A stretch of DNA of 64,000 bases from Bin80 sp964291275 (GTDB lineage: Bacteria; Bacteroidota; Rhodothermia; Rhodothermales; Bin80). Positions within the stretch are counted from its first letter, which is position 1. Every line of letters starts with the position of its first letter. Below the pieces are notes generated by a model that was given only the letters and a program-made list of their open reading frames with translations, searched no databases and was not told where the DNA came from. This document shows, piece by piece, positions 19,490 to 26,626 of the stretch. A program made the translations under genes and the position numbers. Location of the stretch: assembly GCA_964291275.2 (NCBI GenBank), contig OZ219800.1, positions 1,054,001 to 1,118,000 of the forward strand. Direction: 5' to 3'.

Positions 19490-20398
19490 TAATTTTGCCT
19501 GGAGCGCACTAGGACGCGTAGAGTCAAGGGGCCGGCGCGGTGCTCTTAGGGTCCTGTGGCAATTCCATCGCTTTCGCTTTGGCCCTCAGTCAGGCTCCCG
19601 TAAGTCGTCTCCGGCCCCCTGCTCTCCGAACCGGGCGTGCGGGTTTCCCGCACCCGGCTCTCCAGGTGGATCATGCGGCTCGTACTCGGATTACCATGCC
19701 TCAGTACAGTCCTGCCTGTTATGCAGACAATGGCACATTGCCTGCGGACAGACCAACTTCGCATGACATGCGGACGGGCCTCGCTACGCCCCGCCAGCAC
19801 CGTCGCCTTGACGATCCCTTCACTTATGCATGTGCAGATGCCGGACGCACTGACATTTTCCCAGATATTAGGCGTTGCCATTTTCCGATGCCCTTTGTCC
19901 TTATTATCTGCCCTCCAACCCTGCGGTCCCTTTCCTCAACAGGCGTTACCCCGCGTCTACGGTACTACGGACCACTCCGCCACCCTGACGGCCCGGCCTG
20001 CTCCTTACGGAGTTCCGGTTGCCGTGTGCCTCAGCACCGACAGGGCTTCCCGTGTTGCTACTTCCCTGATCTTCCATGCGTGCCAGCGCCAGTACCCCGG
20101 TGAGCCGTTCTGGTGCGCTTGTCGCTCGCTTCCCAAAACGTGCCAGTCTTCCCCATATGACCGGAAGGTCGACACTCACATTGATCGTTTCGAGGCCTGC
20201 TCGACGTTTACTGCACGTTCCGGCCCGCATGGTCGCTAAGCTACTCGCGTAGCCCGTTAAACCTCAGTGCTTCATATCATTTCGTTACCTCCATAATACG
20301 CTAAGGCCGCTACCAACCGGAGCGACAGGTGTTGGGCGGGATTCGCACCCGCCACAGGAAAGCGCCTTTCCACGGCGCACGATCAAACGGAATCTAGG
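19490..20398. repeat. Motif A copy 2, split by a group II intron
   Basis: The left part GTCTAATTTTGCCTGGAGCG runs to 19517; GATCAAACGGAATCTAGGCG resumes at 20381. The right arm has decayed after GGCG, so the inverted repeat is incomplete, unlike copies 1 and 3. Confidence 0.65.
19518..20380 (-). ncRNA. ORF-less group II intron, copy 2
   Basis: The same 863-nt intron as at 14421-15283, with no difference seen by eye. The 5' end is GTGCGCC at 20380 and the 3' end CTCTAC at 19518; domain V is at 19628-19660. The exon junction ACGC/GATC matches the uninterrupted copy at 26584/26585. Identity between copies implies recent movement or gene conversion. Confidence 0.82.
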
Positions 20399-20691
20399 CG
20401 ACGTGAGGCGCCGCCAGGCAGGCCCAAAGAGCGCTGAAACCGCCTCAAGCCCTCGATCGGCCCGTCCAGGGCAAAACAGACGCAGGAAAAGGGGCGAAAT
20501 CGGCAGCCAGAGGCCCCTGACTGGCAAAACCGGCCGTTAAGACGTAGCTGGGGCCAGAAACCGGCAGGAATGGCCGAGATTTGAGCGACGTTGCAAATAA
20601 GGCCCCGGAGGCGGGGCGTCAGGCAGCGGTCGAGTGATGCATCAAGCCCCCAGAGCCTCGCTAGGGCAAAGTAAGCCGAGCATAGCAGCGC
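20399..20691. other. Non-coding spacer with degenerate motif C units
   Basis: Contains decayed repeats (GAAACCGCCTCAAGCCCTCG, CCAGGGCAAAACAG, CTCGCTAGGGCAAAGTAAG). No gene is supported here. Confidence 0.5.
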
Positions 20692-20706
20692 AACTATTCC
20701 GCCCCC
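20692..20706. repeat. Motif B copy 2, cut by the IS110 composite
   Basis: AACTATTCCGCCCCC, continuous with the outer edge of the inverted IS110 arm that starts at 20701. Only the recombinase stop codon end is left. Confidence 0.5.
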
Positions 20707-20719
20707 TGTATCTTAAACG

Positions 20720-21035
20720 CGATGCTTAACTCAGTTCAATTTTGGAGTGATTGGTGAAGTTGAAGGTTGGAGGCACAGCCGAAGATTTTTGACTAGGTGC
20801 AGGAGTATTTTTCCGAGAACACAAATGCATTGAGCTTGTGTTGTGCATCGCGTAAGCGCGGGTGACTCCCTGGGAGCAACCAACCGCCCCCTGCGTCTCG
20901 AGCGCCTGGGGGGGAACTGTGCCCCAGGGAGTACCGTGATCCACGCCCCGTAGGGAGTATGTGCCATTGAGCACCGATACAGGGACAGACGGAACGTCAC
21001 GGTGACCCGCAAACCCTTCAACCTAAAAGATACTT
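20720..21035 (+). ncRNA. Candidate bridge-RNA region of IS110 copy 1
   Basis: The 5' non-coding end of this IS110 element is long and structured: ACTCCCTGGG (20865-20874) pairs perfectly with CCCAGGGAGT (20923-20932) around a GC-rich inner hairpin. IS110 elements are known to encode a bridge RNA in a non-coding end, upstream of the transposase in the IS110 group. Loop guides were not worked out. The mirror copy lies at 25530-25845. Confidence 0.45.
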
Positions 21036-21039
21036 AATC

Positions 21040-22356
21040 ATGTCTACGAAATTTCAATCTATCATTTTTGCGGGGATTGACTGGGGCTCCCAGTTGCATC
21101 AGGTCTGCATCCTGAACTTGGAGGGCACGGTTCTCGGGGAGCGCGCTTTTCCCCACTCCGGGGAGGGACTCGGTCAACTGCTGGATTGGGTGCTTGCATG
21201 TGCAGGCTGTGCTGCGGCTTACGTTGGCGTCGCCATTGAAATTCCGCATGGTCCCGTTGTGGACAGTCTGTTGGATCGAGGCCTTCGGGTCTTTTCGATC
21301 AATCCCAAACAGCTGGACCGCTTCCGGGATCGGTTTTCGCCGGCGGGGGCGAAAGATGATCGTCGGGATGCGCGTGTGCTTGCGGACGCGCTCCGTACCG
21401 ATCCGGCTTGTCTGCGTGAACTTGATCCACTGGATGCCCACATCGTCCAGTTGCGGGAGTGGTCACGGATGCACGAGGAACTGACCCACCAGCGTACCCG
21501 ACTCACGCATCAGGTCCGAGACCAGCTCTGGCGGTACTTCCCGCAGTTCCTGAAACTCGGATTCTCGCTGTCCTCTCCGGTGATGATGGCCCTGTGGACG
21601 CTCATTCCCACCCCAACACGCGCCCGCCGGGTACGCCTTTCCTCCGTGGAGAAGGTGCTCAAAGCACACCGGATTCGGCGTTTGAATGCGGAGCAGGTCC
21701 TCCAACGCTTGCGGACACGACCGGTCACGACGGCTGCTGGCGTCTTGGAGGCGGCAACGACACGCGTCAAGTTGCTTCTGCAGCAGCTTGCGTTGATCGA
21801 GCAACACATCAGCGAGGCGAAACACGCCATGGAAACGCTCCTCGCATCGCTCTCCACCGAGCAGAGACCAATCCCTGCTTCTTCAAGAGAAGAGGAGACC
21901 GATCCTGGGTGTGAACCGTCCTCTTCTGGATGTACGTCGCGGGATGTAGCAATTCTTTCCTCCATGCCCGGCGTGGGAACAACGGTGCTGGCCACGCTCC
22001 TCTCGGAGGCATCCAGTTTGTTCCAGAACCGAGATTACAGGGGCCTCCGTTGCTTGTGTGGCGTCGCCCCCGTCACGCGACGTTCGGGAAAATCCTGGCG
22101 GGTGGTCCGGCGACGAGCCTGTCAAGCACGCCTGGTCAATGCCGTCTACCACTGGAGTCGTGTGGCGGTCCAGCACGACCCCATCAGCAAAGCGAAGTAC
22201 AAAGCCCTACGTGCGCGAGGCCATAGTCACGGCCGAGCCCTGCGATCGGTCGCAGACCGCCTGTTGGCCATCGCTTGTGCGATGCTCCGCGACCAAACGT
22301 GCTTTGATCGCAGTCGAGCAACCGCCGCAGCTAAATTGCTCCAACCAGCCGGTTAG
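21040..22356 (+). CDS. IS110-family transposase, copy 1
   Basis: A 438-aa DEDD transposase. Seen: RuvC-like N-terminal domain with GIDWGSQLHQVCIL (Asp), VAIEIPHG (Glu) and KDDRRDARVLADAL (Asp pair near residue 105); a coiled-coil region about 190-290; and the C-terminal transposase domain with LSSMPGVGTTVLATLL and APVTRRSGKS carrying the presumed catalytic Ser. The length is typical. Start ATG follows TACTTAATC with no strong ribosome site. Its partner at 24209-25525 has the same protein. Both look intact, so either could be active. Confidence 0.95.
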   Translation: MSTKFQSIIFAGIDWGSQLHQVCILNLEGTVLGERAFPHSGEGLGQLLDWVLACAGCAAAYVGVAIEIPHGPVVDSLLDRGLRVFSINPKQLDRFRDRFSPAGAKDDRRDARVLADALRTDPACLRELDPLDAHIVQLREWSRMHEELTHQRTRLTHQVRDQLWRYFPQFLKLGFSLSSPVMMALWTLIPTPTRARRVRLSSVEKVLKAHRIRRLNAEQVLQRLRTRPVTTAAGVLEAATTRVKLLLQQLALIEQHISEAKHAMETLLASLSTEQRPIPASSREEETDPGCEPSSSGCTSRDVAILSSMPGVGTTVLATLLSEASSLFQNRDYRGLRCLCGVAPVTRRSGKSWRVVRRRACQARLVNAVYHWSRVAVQHDPISKAKYKALRARGHSHGRALRSVADRLLAIACAMLRDQTCFDRSRATAAAKLLQPAG

Positions 22357-22727
22357 CCCAGGAGGGTAACAAATGAAATGGCAGCAGAAGACGAGAAGGA
22401 TAAACAGATCGAAGAACGATCTCCGAATTGAATGAAAAACGAAAAATCAATCCGCATCATGTAATTCCAGAGGAGCTAATTGCAAAACCCATTTTGCTGC
22501 AACTGGTGAACCGGCCAATTCGGGACATAAATGGGTCTGATTTTTTTGGATTACGTGAATGATTGGCCTGTGTTCACCGCTTTCTTCGAAGCTACGGGTG
22601 ATTGGCCTTCAACGAGGTGTTAACTTTGAGAATTTTGTCCACGATCCGTGCGGACTCCACGCATCAATCCCACGGCTTCTGTATTCCAGAACCCCCAATT
22701 CTGTACGCGACCACTCGACGATCCGGT
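22357..22727. other. IS110 right end and junction to IS5-type element
   Basis: Contains AGGAGGG followed by very short frames and, from about 22435, NEKRKINPHHVIPEELIAKP, ending at a stop near 22559. The first half is shared with the other arm; from 22475 it is unique. No gene can be named. Confidence 0.4.
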
Positions 22728-23858
22728 TTAGTGGACCATCCGCAGCAGTTGATCCACCGTGAGCACAACAATTCCAAACATCAGGTGACACATCACTTTG
22801 CTGTGCCCACGCACCCGTACATGGCGTCCACCAAACTCATCTTTGAGTCGTCCAAAGACCCGCTCCACGGTCGAACGTTCCTTGTAGCGCGCCCGCTCAG
22901 GTGGAATGAACCCGGCACTGCGCTGTGCCTTCTGCTCACGACGGTGTTCCGCCTTTCGATTACGCGGATTCGTGTCGATGATCGGCACATGTCCCGCTGC
23001 CGTACTGTGTGCGTGAATCGCCTTCGCGTCATACGCACTATCCATGAGATCATAGCAGTTGTCCACCCGCTCACCCGTCATGGTCGCCAATGGAATGGCC
23101 GCCTGACTATCGTGCAGGGACGCGGAAGATACCAAGCAGCTGATCGGAACCCCGCCGTCTGCTGCATCTATATGTAGCTTATATCCCGTCCAGGATTGCG
23201 TATGCCCTTTCGCATTTCGCTTGCTCCCCACCGTGCATGCCTTGGGCAAATCCGCCAACAGCTCCGCTTTGTTCATGGTACGCTGGCGCTCCAGACGCGT
23301 GGGGACCTTTGGACGTTCCTCCCCCTTCCGTGGACGCCCACGCTTGCGTTTCACCGGTTCCGGCGCCTTTTTCTTCGGCACCGGCTTCTCTCTTGCCTCA
23401 ATCGCCGTCGAATCCCGTGAAATATGGCCCACCAACGAATCCGCATAGCTCTTCTGAATCAAGACTTCGTGGATTCGTGTCGGTAACTCGGACTCCGCAA
23501 ACTCCTTGAACGCACGGGAAAATGTGGACGCACTTGGTATATTCCGCTGCCGCGACCAACCACACATCGACCGAAGCAATGGGTCCGAAAGTAGTCGCTC
23601 TCGCAATCCGGCAGTCGTCGGAATATTCAAGACCATCTTGGCCAGAAACGACCGTGCAAGCGAAACCCGAGATGCCAGCGGGCGCCCCGGCGTGCGGAAC
23701 GAGGTGCGGGGCAGAAAATCCTCCACACACACCATCTCGAATACCAACAACAACTTCTGGTACCGTTTGGGCAACGAACCAAATTCCTCCTCCACCCAAG
23801 GAAACAATTCCCGTTGGCAGGCAATATAAAAACCTCGTATTTTCTTCCTAAGGGACAT
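22728..23858 (-). CDS. IS5/IS1182-type transposase
   Basis: A 376-aa DDE transposase inside the IS110 composite. Seen: an InsH-like N-terminal domain (RVSLARSFLAKMVLNIPTT), catalytic Asp in SRDSTAIEA, a basic insert (KRKRGRPRKG), a second Asp in DLMDSAYDA, and Glu in RSTVERVFGRLKDEFGG. Whole length is present. The exact terminal repeats were not found by eye; the element lies somewhere in 22475-24090. It may have inserted between the two IS110 copies or been carried by them. Confidence 0.88.
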   Translation of the reverse strand: MSLRKKIRGFYIACQRELFPWVEEEFGSLPKRYQKLLLVFEMVCVEDFLPRTSFRTPGRPLASRVSLARSFLAKMVLNIPTTAGLRERLLSDPLLRSMCGWSRQRNIPSASTFSRAFKEFAESELPTRIHEVLIQKSYADSLVGHISRDSTAIEAREKPVPKKKAPEPVKRKRGRPRKGEERPKVPTRLERQRTMNKAELLADLPKACTVGSKRNAKGHTQSWTGYKLHIDAADGGVPISCLVSSASLHDSQAAIPLATMTGERVDNCYDLMDSAYDAKAIHAHSTAAGHVPIIDTNPRNRKAEHRREQKAQRSAGFIPPERARYKERSTVERVFGRLKDEFGGRHVRVRGHSKVMCHLMFGIVVLTVDQLLRMVH

Positions 23859-24208
23859 GGGAGACTCCGGTTTTCGTGGAAAATTGTCGACACTAATTGA
23901 TACGAAATCCGGGGGACTCCGGTCCCTTTTTTAGCCCTATCGAGGGATGTTTCTATGCTCGGGGCGGATACAAATCCCAATCAAAATCGCCTCCTCTACC
24001 CAGAGACACCAACCAGAAACCGTGACCTCAAAATTCCAAAAAATCCCCCGATTTGAGAGTTTTGCAACTGGCTCTTGAGATTTACGTGAGTCCTCTGGAA
24101 TTACATGATGCGGATTGATTTTTCGTTTTTCATTCAATTCGGAGATCGTTCTTCGATCTGTTTATCCTTCTCGTCTTCTGCTGCCATTTCATTTGTTACC
24201 CTCCTAGG

Positions 24209-25525
24209 CTAACCGGCTGGTTGGAGCAATTTAGCTGCGGCGGTTGCTCGACTGCGATCAAAGCACGTTTGGTCGCGGAGCATCGCACAAGCGATGGCCA
24301 ACAGGCGGTCTGCGACCGATCGCAGGGCTCGGCCGTGACTATGGCCTCGCGCACGTAGGGCTTTGTACTTCGCTTTGCTGATGGGGTCGTGCTGGACCGC
24401 CACACGACTCCAGTGGTAGACGGCATTGACCAGGCGTGCTTGACAGGCTCGTCGCCGGACCACCCGCCAGGATTTTCCCGAACGTCGCGTGACGGGGGCG
24501 ACGCCACACAAGCAACGGAGGCCCCTGTAATCTCGGTTCTGGAACAAACTGGATGCCTCCGAGAGGAGCGTGGCCAGCACCGTTGTTCCCACGCCGGGCA
24601 TGGAGGAAAGAATTGCTACATCCCGCGACGTACATCCAGAAGAGGACGGTTCACACCCAGGATCGGTCTCCTCTTCTCTGGAAGAAGCAGGGATTGGTCT
24701 CTGCTCGGTGGAGAGCGATGCGAGGAGCGTTTCCATGGCGTGTTTCGCCTCGCTGATGTGTTGCTCGATCAACGCAAGCTGCTGCAGAAGCAACTTGACG
24801 CGTGTCGTTGCCGCCTCCAAGACGCCAGCAGCCGTCGTGACCGGTCGTGTCCGCAAGCGTTGGAGGACCTGCTCCGCATTCAAACGCCGAATCCGGTGTG
24901 CTTTGAGCACCTTCTCCACGGAGGAAAGGCGTACCCGGCGGGCGCGTGTTGGGGTGGGAATGAGCGTCCACAGGGCCATCATCACCGGAGAGGACAGCGA
25001 GAATCCGAGTTTCAGGAACTGCGGGAAGTACCGCCAGAGCTGGTCTCGGACCTGATGCGTGAGTCGGGTACGCTGGTGGGTCAGTTCCTCGTGCATCCGT
25101 GACCACTCCCGCAACTGGACGATGTGGGCATCCAGTGGATCAAGTTCACGCAGACAAGCCGGATCGGTACGGAGCGCGTCCGCAAGCACACGCGCATCCC
25201 GACGATCATCTTTCGCCCCCGCCGGCGAAAACCGATCCCGGAAGCGGTCCAGCTGTTTGGGATTGATCGAAAAGACCCGAAGGCCTCGATCCAACAGACT
25301 GTCCACAACGGGACCATGCGGAATTTCAATGGCGACGCCAACGTAAGCCGCAGCACAGCCTGCACATGCAAGCACCCAATCCAGCAGTTGACCGAGTCCC
25401 TCCCCGGAGTGGGGAAAAGCGCGCTCCCCGAGAACCGTGCCCTCCAAGTTCAGGATGCAGACCTGATGCAACTGGGAGCCCCAGTCAATCCCCGCAAAAA
25501 TGATAGATTGAAATTTCGTAGACAT
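24209..25525 (-). CDS. IS110-family transposase, copy 2
   Basis: The inverted twin of the transposase at 21040-22356 with the same 438-aa protein and the same DEDD and Ser motifs. Mirror coordinates sum to 46565 throughout, which shows no insertion or deletion between the copies. Between arms, 23859-24208 holds the end of the IS5-type element and a short frame NEKRKINPHHVIPEDSRKSQ that diverges from its counterpart in the left arm. Confidence 0.95.
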   Translation of the reverse strand: MSTKFQSIIFAGIDWGSQLHQVCILNLEGTVLGERAFPHSGEGLGQLLDWVLACAGCAAAYVGVAIEIPHGPVVDSLLDRGLRVFSINPKQLDRFRDRFSPAGAKDDRRDARVLADALRTDPACLRELDPLDAHIVQLREWSRMHEELTHQRTRLTHQVRDQLWRYFPQFLKLGFSLSSPVMMALWTLIPTPTRARRVRLSSVEKVLKAHRIRRLNAEQVLQRLRTRPVTTAAGVLEAATTRVKLLLQQLALIEQHISEAKHAMETLLASLSTEQRPIPASSREEETDPGCEPSSSGCTSRDVAILSSMPGVGTTVLATLLSEASSLFQNRDYRGLRCLCGVAPVTRRSGKSWRVVRRRACQARLVNAVYHWSRVAVQHDPISKAKYKALRARGHSHGRALRSVADRLLAIACAMLRDQTCFDRSRATAAAKLLQPAG

Positions 25526-25529
25526 GATT

Positions 25530-25845
25530 AAGTATCTTTTAGGTTGAAGGGTTTGCGGGTCACCGTGACGTTCCGTCTGTCCCTGTATCGGTGCTCAATG
25601 GCACATACTCCCTACGGGGCGTGGATCACGGTACTCCCTGGGGCACAGTTCCCCCCCAGGCGCTCGAGACGCAGGGGGCGGTTGGTTGCTCCCAGGGAGT
25701 CACCCGCGCTTACGCGATGCACAACACAAGCTCAATGCATTTGTGTTCTCGGAAAAATACTCCTGCACCTAGTCAAAAATCTTCGGCTGTGCCTCCAACC
25801 TTCAACTTCACCAATCACTCCAAAATTGAACTCAGTTAAGCATCG
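25530..25845 (-). ncRNA. Candidate bridge-RNA region of IS110 copy 2
   Basis: Mirror of the structured region upstream of copy 1; the 10-bp perfect stem lies at 25633-25642 and 25691-25700. Same reasoning and same limits. Confidence 0.42.
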
Positions 25846-25867
25846 CGTTTAAGATACAGGGGGCAGC

Positions 25868-25940
25868 GTAGACACAGGGCAACCGGGGCCCTGAAATAGC
25901 CTCCCGGCCTGTCAAAGCCTGTCCAGGGCAAAGCAGACGT
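25868..25940. repeat. Single motif C unit
   Basis: GGCCCTGAAATAGCCTCCCG, TGTCAAAGCCTGTCCAGGGC and GCAAAGCAGAC match the tandem repeat at 15.3-15.7 kb, directly upstream of motif D copy 2, keeping the order C-D-gene. Confidence 0.65.
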
Positions 25941-25944
25941 CGCG

Positions 25945-26018
25945 CGCGATCGCGGCGCAGCTGCGCAACATTCGGCCATTTATTGGATATATTGGCCGAG
26001 TACCAGGACTGGCCATAG
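25945..26018 (+). promoter_or_regulatory. Motif D copy 2: palindromic upstream block
   Basis: CGCGATCGCGG, CAGCTGCGCAACATTCGGCC, then TATTGGCCGAGTACCAGGAC and TGGCCATA, nearly identical to 15746-15819. It ends one base before the ATG of the wHTH gene, so that protein could bind its own leader (inference). Confidence 0.5.
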
Positions 26019-26019
26019 A

Positions 26020-26301
26020 ATGCGCGTACAGGATATAAAGACTTTGGAGGCACTCAAAACGAGACGGATTGAGGGCAATCAAAACGCACGATGGAAGCAA
26101 CGACTATGCTTGGTCTACTTGGCTATGAAAAGCCGGACAACGACCAGGGAAATCCGCGTCAACGTAACCAGCATGGCGCTGGACCTGGACATACCAGGCC
26201 GGACAGTTCGGCGCGCGCTTGCACGATTGGAGGATACCGGACTGATCGCGAAATGCGCTTACCAGTACGGGCCGGACAGACGGTACACGATCGAGTTCTA
26301 A
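26020..26301 (+). CDS. Small winged-helix DNA-binding protein
   Basis: A 93-aa protein. Seen: helices around ARWKQRLCLVYLAMKS, then VTSMALDLDIPGRTVRRALA (helix-turn-helix) and RLEDTGLIAKCAYQYGPDRR, a typical wing with a short beta hairpin. Length and layout fit a stand-alone wHTH regulator. The ATG lies right after motif D with AGGA 13 bases upstream, which is a weak ribosome site. It is probably co-transcribed with the next gene, ten bases downstream. A role in regulating cassette genes through motif D is a guess from position. Confidence 0.6.
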   Translation: MRVQDIKTLEALKTRRIEGNQNARWKQRLCLVYLAMKSRTTTREIRVNVTSMALDLDIPGRTVRRALARLEDTGLIAKCAYQYGPDRRYTIEF

Positions 26302-26310
26302 CACCATCAA

Positions 26311-26514
26311 ATGAGGACACTGACACACATAGAATCCGGTGAAACGGCTACAAGCGAAACGGGAACACTGCCGCAGTTGATGCGGGCTTTGCCGTCAAAG
26401 TGCCAGGTGCGTAACCTGCACGACTTGGAACATACGGACCAGGCAAGAGCGCAATACGTCTTCGAGAGTGGCAATGGCGACAAATCATACTTCCGAGAGA
26501 TGCGGCGGGGCTGA
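26311..26514 (+). CDS. Hypothetical 67-aa protein
   Basis: Not recognised. Seen: an acidic and polar protein (MRTLTHIESGETATSETG..FESGNGDKSYFREMRRG) without signal peptide, membrane segment or cysteine pair. It follows the wHTH gene by ten bases and is followed, after 38 bp, by motif A copy 3, the same gene-then-motif A order as elsewhere. It may be a real cassette partner; coding status rests on context. Confidence 0.4.
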   Translation: MRTLTHIESGETATSETGTLPQLMRALPSKCQVRNLHDLEHTDQARAQYVFESGNGDKSYFREMRRG

Positions 26515-26552
26515 GTAGGACCCTGCGAGCCGTCCAGGCAGGCCCCTGGCCG

Positions 26553-26614
26553 CGTCTAATTTTGCCTGGAGCGCACTAGGACGCGATCAAACGGACTTAA
26601 GGCGAAATTAGACG
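26553..26614. repeat. Motif A copy 3: intact attC-like inverted repeat, empty intron site
   Basis: A 62-bp imperfect palindrome with outer arms CGTCTAATTTTGCC and GGCGAAATTAGACG around GGAGCGCACTAGGACGC/GATCAAACGG. The slash at 26584/26585 is exactly where the intron sits in copies 1 and 2. Length and fold resemble integron attC sites, but the arms read GTCTAAT/ATTAGAC rather than the conserved AAC/GTT. It lies between two convergent genes and could also act as a bidirectional terminator. Confidence 0.7.
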
Positions 26615-26626
26615 GGGGTTGACGGC

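Larger units (their letters stand above)
20701..25864. mobile_element. Composite of two inverted IS110-type elements around an IS5-type element
   Basis: Arms 20701-22474 and 24091-25864 are inverted copies of 1774 bp differing at very few bases (for example one Lys/Gln codon in the alternative frame, and AGCCC/AGCCT near 22352). Each arm holds a 438-aa transposase with about 339 bp upstream and 118 bp downstream. The middle 22475-24090 carries an IS5-type transposase. The sequence just inside each arm differs, although both begin with the same NEKRKINPHHVIPE reading. Confidence 0.85.

Noticed and set aside
14421..20380. Diversity-generating retroelement for the shared-leader proteins
   Set aside because: No reverse transcriptase gene and no template/variable repeat pair with adenine-specific changes; the intron copies are identical and lie outside coding bodies.
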